Below, piece after piece: positions 45,420 to 54,248 of a stretch of DNA of 64,000 bases. This DNA is from an uncultured Pelagibacteraceae bacterium (lineage in GTDB: Bacteria; Pseudomonadota; Alphaproteobacteria; Pelagibacterales; Pelagibacteraceae). Below the pieces are notes generated by a model. That model had not been told where the DNA came from, ran no database searches, and worked only from the letters and a program-made list of their open reading frames with translations. The stretch is taken from NCBI GenBank assembly GCA_902623305.1, contig CACNTB010000003.1:36796-100795 (forward strand), written 5' to 3'. The position numbers and the translations under genes are program-made. The stretch's first letter is position 1. Every line of letters starts with the position of its first letter.

Positions 45420-45575
45420 TTTTAGGAGGTTATAACTATGAAGTCAGCACCAGATACTTAGCTGGTGAGAATCAAATCAATTAAAACTAGAAATAAAATC
45501 CATTATATGGATTTAGCCAAAGGGCATAAATAAGGGGAGCTCTTACGGCACAACCTAAGAGCGACCCCCTTCTTA
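45420..45575 (+). ncRNA. candidate structured RNA with three hairpins
   Basis: Read on the plus strand: AGGAGG at 45424-45429; hairpin 1 CACCAG/CTGGTG (45448-45453 with 45462-45467); hairpin 2 AAATCC/GGATTT around 45496-45512; and a strong end hairpin GGGG-A-GCTCTTA pairing with TAAGAGC-GA-CCCC (45534-45568), then CTTCTTAATT. The GC content stands out from its surroundings. I could not match it to a riboswitch or standard RNA family. The end hairpin could also serve as the minus-strand terminator of the carbonic anhydrase gene that ends at 45577. Confidence 0.5.
45438..45461 (+). other. possible 7-codon leader reading frame
   Basis: ATG AAG TCA GCA CCA GAT ACT TAG encodes MKSAPDT. It has a perfect AGGAGG site eight bases upstream, better than most genes here. 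The stop codon lies in the loop of hairpin 1, so a ribosome would melt that stem. No plus-strand gene follows until 46109. It may be a leader peptide, or the AGGAGG may be part of RNA structure. Confidence 0.35.
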
Positions 45576-45576
45576 A

Positions 45577-46089
45577 TTAAAAAATACTTTTAGAATATTT
45601 TTTCCAATTATCTTGGTAGTGATTAGTATTTTCCCAAACTGCTTTTTTTTCCTCTTCAGTTACTTCTCTAACTACTTTTCCTGGAGAACCAACTACTAAA
45701 GAGTTGTCAGGAATTATTTTATTTTCAGTGATAAGGGATTTAGCTCCGATAATACAATTTTTTCCAATATTGGCTTTATTTAAGATGACAGCTCCAATTC
45801 CAATTAAACTGTTGTCTCCAATAGTACATCCATGAAGCATAACTAAATGGCCAACAGTAACATTTTTTCCTACTTTTAGAGGGCAGCCCGGATCTGTGTG
45901 CAATACGCTTCCATCTTGTACATTAGATCCTTCACCAATATGAATATTTTCAATATCTCCTCTAAGAACTGCGTTAAACCAAATACTTGTATTTTTTTCT
46001 AAAGTAACATCTCCTATTATTGTGGCATTAGGAGCTACCCAATTTTCGCCAGAGTTTTTTGGTTTTTTATCTTTTAAATCATAAAACAT
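45577..46089 (-). CDS. gamma carbonic anhydrase family protein
   Basis: A 170-residue left-handed beta-helix trimer subunit. The zinc His ligands are present: H64 in VLHTDPG, and H81 and H86 in GHLVMLHGC. The hexapeptide turns are regular from about 18 to 130, and a C-terminal helix packs on the helix side. Relatives (YrdA/PaaY/CaiE type) include true carbonic anhydrases and proteins of unknown role. Only 19 bases separate its start from that of the divergent thioredoxin-fold gene. Confidence 0.87.
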   Translation of the reverse strand: MFYDLKDKKPKNSGENWVAPNATIIGDVTLEKNTSIWFNAVLRGDIENIHIGEGSNVQDGSVLHTDPGCPLKVGKNVTVGHLVMLHGCTIGDNSLIGIGAVILNKANIGKNCIIGAKSLITENKIIPDNSLVVGSPGKVVREVTEEEKKAVWENTNHYQDNWKKYSKSIF

Positions 46090-46108
46090 AATCTATATAT
46101 TTTACATT

Positions 46109-46663
46109 ATGCCCATTCAAACTCCAATATGTGATTTTGGTCAAAAAGCTATTCCATTTGAATTAAAATCTACTGAAAATAAAATTCTATCATTAAATGA
46201 TATCAAAGGTGAAAATGGAACTTTGATAATGTTCATTTGTAATCATTGCCCATATGTAAAAGCTATTACAAAAGAATTGGTTGAAGATTGTAGTGAATTA
46301 AACAAAATTGGTATCAGCTCAGTAGCTATCTGCTCAAATGACTTTATTAATTATCCAGATGACTCGTTTGATAACATGATTAAGTTTTCAAATGAAAATC
46401 ATTTCAATTTTCCTTACTTGCATGACGAAACTCAAGAAGTTGCTAAAGCATATGATGCTGTATGCACTCCTGATTTCTTTGGCTATAATAAAAATTTAGA
46501 ACTTCAATACAGAGGGCGATTAAAAGAGCTCAAAAAATTTATTCCAGTTAAAGACGGAGAAAGTGATCTACTAACAGCTATGAAGCAAATAGCTGAAACC
46601 GGAAAAGGTCCTAGAGATCAAATACCAAGTGCAGGCTGTGGTATTAAATGGAAGTATGATTAA
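46109..46663 (+). CDS. thioredoxin-fold (AhpC/TSA-like) protein
   Basis: A 184-residue redoxin. The fold begins after FELKSTENKILSLNDIKG, and the active pair C44-x-x-C47 is in FICNHCPYV. A cis-Pro-type CTPDFFGY is at about 120-127, and IPSAGCGIKWK near the end adds another Cys. This CNHCPYV group is common in marine bacteria and its partner is unknown. No signal peptide, so it acts in the cytoplasm. It joins the glycosyltransferase gene by a one-base overlap. Confidence 0.83.
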   Translation: MPIQTPICDFGQKAIPFELKSTENKILSLNDIKGENGTLIMFICNHCPYVKAITKELVEDCSELNKIGISSVAICSNDFINYPDDSFDNMIKFSNENHFNFPYLHDETQEVAKAYDAVCTPDFFGYNKNLELQYRGRLKELKKFIPVKDGESDLLTAMKQIAETGKGPRDQIPSAGCGIKWKYD

Positions 46664-47745
46664 TGTATCTAATTGTAACTAGATCATTCCCACCTGAACT
46701 TGGTGGCATGCAAAATCTAATGTGGGGCCTTTCAAGAGAACTGTCTAAAAACTTTATGATAAAAGTTTTTGCAGATCATATAGAAGGTCACAAAGAATTT
46801 GATGAGCAAGCTTCTTTTTCTATCGAGAGAGTTGGAGGAATTAAACTACTTAGAAAATATAGGAAAGCACAATTAATTAATGAATATATCAAAGAAAATA
46901 AAATTGATGGTGTTATTGCTGATCATTGGAAAAGTTTAGAACTTATTAAAACTTCAAAAAAAAAATACTGTTTAATTCATAGTAAAGAAATCAACCATCC
47001 AAAAGGCTCTAGTCAAAATAAAAGAGTGGTTAGTGTTTTAAATAATGTTGAAAAAGTTATAGCAAATTCTCAGTTTACAAAAAATCTAGCGATAGAACTT
47101 GGTGTTAATACAAATAATGTAATTGTAATAAATCCAGGTGTGGATCCTATCGAGGAATTAAACAAAAAAACTTTAGATAAAGTTGAAAGTATACTTAAAG
47201 TTAAAAATCCAAGACTGATCACTGTTTCAAGATTTGACAAGCGAAAAAATCATGAAAAAATAATAATGGCATTGAGAAATTTAAAACAAATTTATCCTGA
47301 TATTGTTTACATTTGTGTTGGGTATGGAGAAGAAGAAGAAAATATAAAAAAACTAATCAAAGAACTAGATCTTGAGGCGCAAGTAATGTTTTTTAAAAAT
47401 ATTAGTAATGATTTAAAAAATGCATTAGTTTCAAAATCAAATATCTTTGTAATGCCTTCAATAATTCATAAAAAATCAGTTGAAGGTTTTGGTATTGCGT
47501 ATGTTGAAGCTGCACAATGTGGTGTTCCATCGATTGGTGGTAAAGATGGTGGAGCTGCAGATGCAATTGATCATGAAAAAACTGGTTTAATATGTGATGG
47601 TAACAGTCTCGATGATATTTATTCCTCAATTAATTCAATGTTGGAAAATAAAAAATATTTAGAGCTTGGAAAAAATGCAAAAGAATTTGTGAATAAATTT
47701 CAATGGTCAAAAATAGTTGAAGAATACAAAAAGATACTAAATTGA
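46663..47745 (+). CDS. glycosyltransferase family 4 protein
   Basis: A 360-residue GT-B fold glycosyltransferase. The N-terminal PPELGGMQNLMWGLSREL is the acceptor-side start, and the donor side has VSRFDKRKNHEKII (about 187-200), PSIIHKKSVEGFGIAYVEAAQCGVPSIG with the E-x7-E motif (about 266-293) and GGAADAI. Likely adds a hexose to a surface glycan or lipid. It overlaps the following transporter gene. Confidence 0.88.
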   Translation: MYLIVTRSFPPELGGMQNLMWGLSRELSKNFMIKVFADHIEGHKEFDEQASFSIERVGGIKLLRKYRKAQLINEYIKENKIDGVIADHWKSLELIKTSKKKYCLIHSKEINHPKGSSQNKRVVSVLNNVEKVIANSQFTKNLAIELGVNTNNVIVINPGVDPIEELNKKTLDKVESILKVKNPRLITVSRFDKRKNHEKIIMALRNLKQIYPDIVYICVGYGEEEENIKKLIKELDLEAQVMFFKNISNDLKNALVSKSNIFVMPSIIHKKSVEGFGIAYVEAAQCGVPSIGGKDGGAADAIDHEKTGLICDGNSLDDIYSSINSMLENKKYLELGKNAKEFVNKFQWSKIVEEYKKILN

Positions 47746-48632
47746 TTTCAAATAATAAATTAGCAATTTTTTTAATTATAATCTCAGTTTTTTGTGGAAC
47801 ATTAATGTTAACCTTTTTAAAATTAGCACAAGAGGAAGTTAATGTTTATGTTGCAGGATTTTTCAGATTTTTATTTGGTTTACTAGTTATTTTTCCTTAC
47901 ATGTTAAAATCTAAATTTACAGTTTTTAGAACAAAACATCATAAAAAACATTTTTTAAGAGCGTTTTTAAATTTACCTTCAATGCTTTTGTATTTCTCAG
48001 CTTTAGTAATGATGCCAATTGAAAAAGCTACAGCAATTTCTTTTGTTGTTCCTTTCATAGTAACTATTTTAGCTGTTTTGTTTCTTGGAGAAAAAATTTA
48101 CATATATAGAAGTTTTGCACTAATATTAGGATTTATTGGAATGTTGATAATTTTAAGACCAGGAATAATTGAAATATCTACCGGTGTTTATATGGCACTA
48201 GCCTCATCTTTTATGTGGTCAATAGTGATTATAATTACAAAAACTATTACAAAAGATGATAGCTCAATTACAATTTTATCTTATGGATACACGTATATGA
48301 CAATTTTTAGTTTCATTATTGCGTTGTTTTATTGGCAAACACCGAGTTTAAAAATTTTAATTTATTTATTTTTTGCAGGTCTATCTGGCACTTTGTTACA
48401 TCTTTGTATTAATCACGCTTATAAACTAGTAGATGTGAGCATGACTCAACCCTATTCTTTTCTAAGTTTAGTCTTTGCTTCTTTAATTGGCTATTATGTT
48501 TTTAGCGAAACACCCGATCTCTTCACTTGGATTGGTGCTAGTGTTATATTTTTAGGTGTTTTCATCATGTCGTATCGTGAAATGAAGCTTGATAAAGAAA
48601 TTATTAGAAAAAGAATAGATATTAAATCTTAA
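47742..48632 (+). CDS. EamA/DMT superfamily transporter
   Basis: A 296-residue transporter with ten hydrophobic segments in two repeats; repeat one ends VLFLGEKIYIYRSFALILGFIGMLIIL, and repeat two ends YYVFSETPDLFTWIGASVIFLG. The start is a TTG at 47742 that overlaps the glycosyltransferase stop by four bases (TTGA), the only start that keeps the first helix whole. Substrate unknown. Its stop overlaps that of the convergent tctA by four bases. Confidence 0.85.
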   Translation: MISNNKLAIFLIIISVFCGTLMLTFLKLAQEEVNVYVAGFFRFLFGLLVIFPYMLKSKFTVFRTKHHKKHFLRAFLNLPSMLLYFSALVMMPIEKATAISFVVPFIVTILAVLFLGEKIYIYRSFALILGFIGMLIILRPGIIEISTGVYMALASSFMWSIVIIITKTITKDDSSITILSYGYTYMTIFSFIIALFYWQTPSLKILIYLFFAGLSGTLLHLCINHAYKLVDVSMTQPYSFLSLVFASLIGYYVFSETPDLFTWIGASVIFLGVFIMSYREMKLDKEIIRKRIDIKS

Positions 48633-50128
48633 TTTTTCACCTTAAAAGTTTTATAAATATGCCAAACTACAATTAAAATTGTAGTTACTAGGATGCATGC
48701 AGTTAATGTTCTGTCCCACAAAAATTCCCACGAACCATTACTTAATAACAACGACCTTCTAAGATTTTCTTCCATTAATCCACCAAGTACAAAAGCTAAT
48801 ATTAAAGGTGGCATTGGAAAATCATATAATCTTAAAAAGGTTGCAACTACAGCTATTCCAATCATTAAATAAATATCAAAATTATTAAATGACATTACAT
48901 AAATCCCAGTGACGGAGAAAAATAAAATAAGAGGAATTAAATAATTTTTAGGAACAGCAAGAATTCTAGCTATGTAAGGAATAAGTGGTAAGTTTAATAT
49001 CAGTAAAATTACCATTCCAATATACATAGACATTATTATTGACCAAAAAATCTCAGGATTAGTCATATAAAGTCTAGGACCAGGCTGAACCCCAAAACCT
49101 AAAAGAGCCCCTAGCATTACAGCTGTAGTTCCACTCCCAGGAATTCCTAAAGTTAGCATTGGCACAAAAGAACCTGAGCAAGCAGCGTTGTTTGCAGTTT
49201 CTGGTGCCGACAAACCATTTACACTGCCTTTACCAAATTTTTCTTTTTCCTCATCACTAACTACGTTTCGTTCCATTCCATAAGCTAAAAAAGATGCAAT
49301 TGTTGCACCAGCTCCAGGTAAAACACCAATTAAAAAACCAATTACTGATGATCTTGGAATTGTTTTATACATTTTAGTTCGTTCTTCTTTATTAATCTTA
49401 ATCGAGCCTAATTCAGTTAAAGAAACTTGTTTAGCAGCACTGGTTGGATCATTTCTTTTTAAAATAATTGTTAATGCTTCACTCATTGCAAAAGTTGCCA
49501 TCACAACTAGTACGAAACTAATCCCATCCGTTAAGTTCATATTATTAAATGTAAATCTTGTAATATCAGACAAACTATCTTGGCCAACAGATGCTAACAT
49601 CAATCCAAGTACTACCATCATCATTGCTTTTAAAAATTGTCCTTTAGATGAAAAAGCAGCAATTGCTGTTAAACCTAAAATCATCAAGGCAAAATAATCA
49701 GGTGATCTAAAAGATAAACTTACTTTTGATAAACTTGGTGCCATAAATAATAAATAAATTGCAGATAATGTTCCCCCTGCAAACGAACTCCATGCAGCAA
49801 TCGCTAGAGCCTTACCCGCTTTACCTTGTTGTGCCATAGGATAACCATCAAATGAAGTTGCAACAGTTCCAGGAACACCAGGTGCATTTAATAATATAGA
49901 AGAAGTAGAACCACCAAATACTGCTCCATAATAAACTCCAGCCATCAAAATTAATCCTGTTGCAGGATCAAAACCATAAGTAATTGGTATCATTAATGCA
50001 ATTGCTGTCATTGGACCAAGACCAGGAAGCATTCCAATGATTGTTCCAAAAAAACAACCAACCATAACCATTAATATATTTTGAAAAGTAAGTGCAGTTG
50101 TTAATCCAATTAATATTCCTTCGATCAT
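48629..50128 (-). CDS. tctA: tripartite tricarboxylate transporter, large membrane subunit
   Basis: A 499-residue TctA with about 12 membrane segments. The family signature is clear in GLGPMTAIALMIPITYGFDPATGLILMAG (read in parts from about 36), GSTSSILLNAPGVPG (about 73-87) and the mirrored APETANNAACSGSFVPMLTLGIPGSGTTAVMLG (about 310-342). TctA is the sodium-driven channel part that takes up di- or tricarboxylates delivered by TctC. It overlaps tctB by four bases. Confidence 0.95.
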   Translation of the reverse strand: MIEGILIGLTTALTFQNILMVMVGCFFGTIIGMLPGLGPMTAIALMIPITYGFDPATGLILMAGVYYGAVFGGSTSSILLNAPGVPGTVATSFDGYPMAQQGKAGKALAIAAWSSFAGGTLSAIYLLFMAPSLSKVSLSFRSPDYFALMILGLTAIAAFSSKGQFLKAMMMVVLGLMLASVGQDSLSDITRFTFNNMNLTDGISFVLVVMATFAMSEALTIILKRNDPTSAAKQVSLTELGSIKINKEERTKMYKTIPRSSVIGFLIGVLPGAGATIASFLAYGMERNVVSDEEKEKFGKGSVNGLSAPETANNAACSGSFVPMLTLGIPGSGTTAVMLGALLGFGVQPGPRLYMTNPEIFWSIIMSMYIGMVILLILNLPLIPYIARILAVPKNYLIPLILFFSVTGIYVMSFNNFDIYLMIGIAVVATFLRLYDFPMPPLILAFVLGGLMEENLRRSLLLSNGSWEFLWDRTLTACILVTTILIVVWHIYKTFKVKN

Positions 50129-50595
50129 CCCATAACTCCTATTGATTGTAAGAATGGATCTCTCAAGTATATATCAAGGATACCATGTAGGAGATACATA
50201 AAGGCAGCAACAAATGGAAATGATAATAAAAACATTAAAATCCATCTTCGTTCTCCTAAAAAATAATAAGAAGCAAATAAAAATAATGAAGTGGTTAAAA
50301 AATAACCAACTTTTAAAATTGTAGCTCCATAAATAATAGCAATTAGTATAAGTATACCTGTTTTTTTATATTCTAAATTTTTATGATCAACTTTAATAGT
50401 ATTTGGGTCTGGTAAAATAAGTTTTAATCCAGAAAAAAATAATCCTGCGTAACCTAAATAAATTGGGAATGTTCTTGCATTAAATGGTGCATTTTCATCA
50501 AATGCAAATACTTGAATTTGGTAAGCGGTATATAAATAAAATGCCGAAAAAATAAAAAAGAGCAGTGATATAATTTTTGTAGTATTTATATTCAC
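50125..50595 (-). CDS. tctB: tripartite tricarboxylate transporter, small membrane subunit
   Basis: A 156-residue TctB with four hydrophobic segments (about 5-25, 45-62, 78-100, 105-145) and the usual FNARTFPIYLGYAGLFFSG after the first helix. It has no other known activity than to complete the TctA channel. It lies between tctC and tctA. Confidence 0.9.
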   Translation of the reverse strand: MNINTTKIISLLFFIFSAFYLYTAYQIQVFAFDENAPFNARTFPIYLGYAGLFFSGLKLILPDPNTIKVDHKNLEYKKTGILILIAIIYGATILKVGYFLTTSLFLFASYYFLGERRWILMFLLSFPFVAAFMYLLHGILDIYLRDPFLQSIGVMG

Positions 50596-50622
50596 TGCTC
50601 TAATTTCAAATAATCCTAAGGA

Positions 50623-51603
50623 TTATATAACTCCTAGTTTTTTCATAAGAGCTGTCATTTCTTGAGTTTGTTTTTCTAAGAAAGAAACAAACTTGCCTTC
50701 TGGATTATATATATTAACCCAAGCATTTCTTGCTCTGACAGTTTCCCATTCAGGAGTTTTTTGAACATCGCCAAGCATTTTTGCAATAGCTGATCTATCA
50801 GCATTGCTCATACCTGGAGGGCCAAAGAAACCTCTCCAGTTAACGAATTGTACATCGTATCCTTGTTCTTTAAGAGTTGGTGCATCTGGTGCATCAGAAA
50901 CTCTTGAAGGGGCAGTGATACCAATAATTCTTACTTGGTCTCTTGCACCCATCAATTCACCTAAACCAGTTGAAATGATTTGAGTTTCTCCAGATAAAAG
51001 TCCAGCTAAAGCTTTTCCACCAGCATCATAAGGAATGTATTGAACAGCATTCGGATCTGCACCTGCAGCTTGGAAAGCTAAAGCACCAATTAAATGGTCC
51101 ATACTTCCTCTTACTGATCCTCCAGCCATTTTAACTGAATTTGGATCTTTTTTATATGCATCAACTACATCTTTAAAATTTTTAAAAGATGAACTTTTTG
51201 CAACTGCAATAGCACCGTAGTCACCAATTACACCAGCGATTGGCACAACATCTTTATAAGATAAAGTTCCACTTCCTTTTACATAACCTTTGTGTCTAGT
51301 AATTGATCTTAATACTAATGGTGTTGATTGAACTAAAACTGTATTAGCAGGTTTAGTATTGATCATGTAAGCTAAAGCTTTACCACCACCACCACCTGAC
51401 ATATTTTCAAATGATGCACTACTTAACATTCCAGCTTTTGTTAAAGCTTCTCCAGTACCTCTAGCAGTTCCATCCCAACCACCACCAGCACCACCACCAA
51501 TTACAAAGTGCAATTTATCAATTGCGACAGAGCTTGTAGTTGTTGCTGAGAATAATAGGATTGCTGAAAATAATACTGAAACTATTTTTTTTAAGTTTTT
51601 CAT
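50623..51603 (-). CDS. tctC: tripartite tricarboxylate transporter, periplasmic binding protein
   Basis: A 326-residue binding protein of the TctC/Bug family. A signal peptide covers about residues 1-28. The binding fold begins KLHFVIGGGAGGGWDGTARG, whose Gly loop holds the ligand carboxylate, and has GSVRGSMDHLIGALAFQAAG and PYDAGGKALAGLLSGE in the usual places. The ligand is likely a dicarboxylate or tricarboxylate. As the first gene it probably has the highest expression. Confidence 0.95.
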   Translation of the reverse strand: MKNLKKIVSVLFSAILLFSATTTSSVAIDKLHFVIGGGAGGGWDGTARGTGEALTKAGMLSSASFENMSGGGGGKALAYMINTKPANTVLVQSTPLVLRSITRHKGYVKGSGTLSYKDVVPIAGVIGDYGAIAVAKSSSFKNFKDVVDAYKKDPNSVKMAGGSVRGSMDHLIGALAFQAAGADPNAVQYIPYDAGGKALAGLLSGETQIISTGLGELMGARDQVRIIGITAPSRVSDAPDAPTLKEQGYDVQFVNWRGFFGPPGMSNADRSAIAKMLGDVQKTPEWETVRARNAWVNIYNPEGKFVSFLEKQTQEMTALMKKLGVI

Positions 51604-51637
51604 TATTTATCCCTCTCTAATTTAAAAATGTAAGTTA

Positions 51638-51643
51638 ATTATA
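51638..51643 (-). promoter_or_regulatory. -10 box of tctCBA
   Basis: A perfect TATAAT on the minus strand 35 bases before the tctC ATG, with a GAGAGG ribosome site following. No good -35 box is found at 16-18 bases, so activation by a regulator is possible. Confidence 0.4.
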
Positions 51644-51688
51644 GTCTTAATCCTTATTCAACCTCTAATTAAGTAACACAACTTTTAA

Positions 51689-51717
51689 TTGAAAGCTTTT
51701 TCTAAAAAAAATATTAA
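51689..51717 (+). promoter_or_regulatory. sigma-70-type promoter of the AbrB-type gene
   Basis: TTGAAA (51689-51694), a 17-base spacer and TATTAA (51712-51717) face the plus-strand gene at 51819. The leader would be about 95 bases. It shares the 215-base gap with the divergent tctC promoter. Confidence 0.45.
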
Positions 51718-51818
51718 TAAAACTTAGAATTTAATTAATTTCAAAAATTAAATTTTCACTTTATTAACTAATATATTTTTTCTTATCTTTTACATAGTAG
51801 ATGATAGAAGTTTAATGA

Positions 51819-52895
51819 ATGATTAAACATCAAATCAAATCTTATCTTGAAAATATTAAACAAGTATTTTCAATTGAATTTATTTCTGTACTGATAATTT
51901 CTTTTCCTGGCGCAATTATTGCTGACTATTTTAATATTCCTCTAGCTTGGTTTTTAGGACCTATGATTATCACGTCAATTGCTGCTTTATCAGGTCTAAA
52001 AATTATCATGCCTAAAATTGTATTAAGTTTTATCTTGATAATTTTAGGTTTACATATTGGAAATTACATAGACCAAAATCTATTTAATCAAATGCTTGAT
52101 TGGATTTGGACTTCATTAATTATGTTAATTTACATAATAATTTGTATTTTAGTTGTCGCTAAATACCTTCAAAAATTTGCAAATTATGGTGAAAAGGCTT
52201 CAATATTTTCAGCAGCTCCTGGTGCACTTGGTCCTTTAATGATTTTAGCTGAAAATGAAAAAACAGATTTATCTCAAGTTGCAACCTCTCACTTAATTAG
52301 ATTAATCATCATAATAACTGTTATTCCATTTATTATAGTTAATAATACTGACAATAATATTTTGTTAAATGATGACTTTAATTATTTAGCACAAAATCAT
52401 TTAAATTTAATTTTACTTATTATTACATCTTTATTTTTTATTTTTGTTTTTGATAAAATTAGAATTCCTGCTGCTTTACTTTCTGGAACATTATTTGCGA
52501 GTGGTTTGTTACAAATTACAGATATAGCCTCATATAAATTACCAGATGAAACAGTAAATTTTTGTCTACTAATTCTTGGTTCTTCAGTTGGTTGTAGGTT
52601 TGCTGAAAAAACTGTTAAAGAGATAGCCAATAATTCTCTTCATAGTATTGTGGCTACTACTATTTTAGTAGTATTGGGTTTAGTTACAGCTTATGTTGCA
52701 ACATTTTTTGTTGAGACAAATATTTTAACTCTAATTTTGTCTTTTAGTCCTGGTGGAATTTATGAAGTTGCAGTTATAGCAATTGCATTTGATTTAGACC
52801 CAGACTTTGTTGCTTTTCACCACATAATAAGATTACTTTTTATACTTTTCACGGTTCCAGTATTTATAAGAGTATTAGAAAAAATTAAGAAATAA
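51819..52895 (+). CDS. AbrB family (PF05145-type) membrane protein
   Basis: A 358-residue protein with about ten hydrophobic segments in two repeats. The repeats show PGAIIADYFNIPLAWFLGPMI and RIPAALLSGTLFASGLL; SAAPGALGPLMILAEN and SFSPGGIYEVAVIAIAFDLDPDFVAFHHIIRLL are the family's conserved loops. Proteins of this family are annotated as AbrB or ammonia-monooxygenase-associated, but transport is the likely role. No DNA-binding domain. Its end overlaps the convergent GT9 gene by 11 bases. Confidence 0.83.
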   Translation: MIKHQIKSYLENIKQVFSIEFISVLIISFPGAIIADYFNIPLAWFLGPMIITSIAALSGLKIIMPKIVLSFILIILGLHIGNYIDQNLFNQMLDWIWTSLIMLIYIIICILVVAKYLQKFANYGEKASIFSAAPGALGPLMILAENEKTDLSQVATSHLIRLIIIITVIPFIIVNNTDNNILLNDDFNYLAQNHLNLILLIITSLFFIFVFDKIRIPAALLSGTLFASGLLQITDIASYKLPDETVNFCLLILGSSVGCRFAEKTVKEIANNSLHSIVATTILVVLGLVTAYVATFFVETNILTLILSFSPGGIYEVAVIAIAFDLDPDFVAFHHIIRLLFILFTVPVFIRVLEKIKK

Positions 52896-53826
52896 TTTCA
52901 GAAAATCTTTCAAAAACTTTTTCTACAGAGAGTTTAGATAATTCAGGAGCTTGTATTGCTTTGAAATTTTCTCTTTCAATACTTACTTTATAAGGAGTTG
53001 TATGTGATCCAAATAAAGCAATTCCTTTTGACCCTAAGTGTGCTGACATATGTGCTGGTCCAGTATCATTAGCAACAACAAATGAGCTATCTTTAATTAA
53101 TGTTGCTAACTGAGAAATATCTAAAGCTTTACCATTATCTAAAACGCAAATTGCATTTATATTTGATGCATCTTTAATTTCACTTGGCCCAGGTGCAATT
53201 ACTACTTTAAATTTGTTTTCTGATTTTTCATTAATCATAGAAATTAATTCATTGTAATAAGGCCATTTCTTTGAGGTTAAATGAGGCGAACAAAATGGAA
53301 AAAGAAGAATATATTTATCTAATTGATGATGATTTTTTATTTGAGATATGTCTGTTGTGCTCCATGAAAAATCAGGTTTCAAAGTATGATTTGTATTTAT
53401 GCCAGAAGTTTTTAATTGATAATCAAATCTAGACAAAACAGAGTCTTTATCAAAATCTTGTTTTGTGGTTCCTACGGGTAATGTTGTATCAGTAGATGAC
53501 CAAGTATCTTTAGTTGCTTTTGGAAATAAAATTTTTTTATAAAAAGCTGTTCTACTTGAGTTCTGAAGATCATAAACTTTAGAGAAATTATATTTTTTTA
53601 TGTTTTTCATTAATGAATATAAGTAAATCAGGTTAAGTCTTGATAATCGCTTATCTAAAATAACATCAGAAATATGTGGATTTTTTTTAAATAAATCAAA
53701 GTATGGTTTAGTTGTGAGCAAATAAATTTCATCTTTTTTATGATTTTCAGATATATCTTGAATTGCACCGCAAGCTTGAGCTATATCACCCAAGGATCCA
53801 TGTTTAATGATTAAAATATTAGACAT
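52885..53826 (-). CDS. glycosyltransferase family 9 (heptosyltransferase-like)
   Basis: A 313-residue GT-B protein like the ADP-heptose:LPS heptosyltransferases: IIKHGSLGDIAQACGAIQDI at the start, the YLLTTKPYFDLFKKNPHI segment, ILLFPFCSPHLTSKKWP (about 167-183) and VVANDTGPAHMSAHLGSKGIALFG (about 253-276), where the donor binds. It probably adds a sugar to the LPS core. Next to it, in the other direction, lie DUF6165 and FkbM-like genes. Confidence 0.87.
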   Translation of the reverse strand: MSNILIIKHGSLGDIAQACGAIQDISENHKKDEIYLLTTKPYFDLFKKNPHISDVILDKRLSRLNLIYLYSLMKNIKKYNFSKVYDLQNSSRTAFYKKILFPKATKDTWSSTDTTLPVGTTKQDFDKDSVLSRFDYQLKTSGINTNHTLKPDFSWSTTDISQIKNHHQLDKYILLFPFCSPHLTSKKWPYYNELISMINEKSENKFKVVIAPGPSEIKDASNINAICVLDNGKALDISQLATLIKDSSFVVANDTGPAHMSAHLGSKGIALFGSHTTPYKVSIERENFKAIQAPELSKLSVEKVFERFSEIIS

Positions 53827-53858
53827 ATTTTTAACAATTTAACATAGTATAAAATTTA

Positions 53859-54248
53859 ATGAATAAAATTATAGTAGAAGTATCAGTAGGTGAGCTTTTA
53901 GACAAAATTTCAATCTTAGAAATTAAAAAAGAAAAAATTAAAGACCTTGAAAAACTTAAATACATATCGAATGAACATTCGATTCTTAAAGATCAGTTTG
54001 AAAAAAATGTTAAATCTGATGCTAAATTAAATAAACTATTCCAAGATTTAAAAGAAATTAATGTAAAACTTTGGGTTATAGAGGACGACAAAAGAGATTG
54101 TGAAAAAAATAAAGACTTTGGTGATAAATTTATAAAATTATCTAGAGATGTACATTTTTTAAATGATGATCGAGCAAAAATTAAACTAAAAATTAATAAT
54201 CACACTGGATCAAGCATCAAAGAAATTAAAGAGTATACTTCTTACTGA
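53859..54248 (+). CDS. DUF6165 family protein
   Basis: A 129-residue helical protein that starts VEVSVGELLDKISILEIKKEKI and ends with LNDDRAKIKLKINNHTGSSIKEIKEY, the pattern of the DUF6165 family often found beside LPS glycosyltransferases. No signal peptide; function unknown. It overlaps the following methyltransferase-like gene by one base. Confidence 0.75.
   Translation: MNKIIVEVSVGELLDKISILEIKKEKIKDLEKLKYISNEHSILKDQFEKNVKSDAKLNKLFQDLKEINVKLWVIEDDKRDCEKNKDFGDKFIKLSRDVHFLNDDRAKIKLKINNHTGSSIKEIKEYTSY

Larger units (their letters stand above)
45233..45576. other. 344-base gene-free region
   Basis: This is the longest gap without a gene in the window. The first half (45233-45420) is plain AT-rich sequence that probably holds the minus-strand promoter of the EamA gene. 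I see no clear -35/-10 pair there. The second half, 45420-45575, is less AT-rich, holds three hairpins and is treated as a candidate RNA gene. Confidence 0.7.

Noticed and set aside
45420-45575. TPP, glycine, guanidine or cobalamin riboswitch, or tmRNA/SRP/6S RNA
   Set aside because: The core motifs of these families were looked for by eye and not found, and no gene follows on the plus strand.
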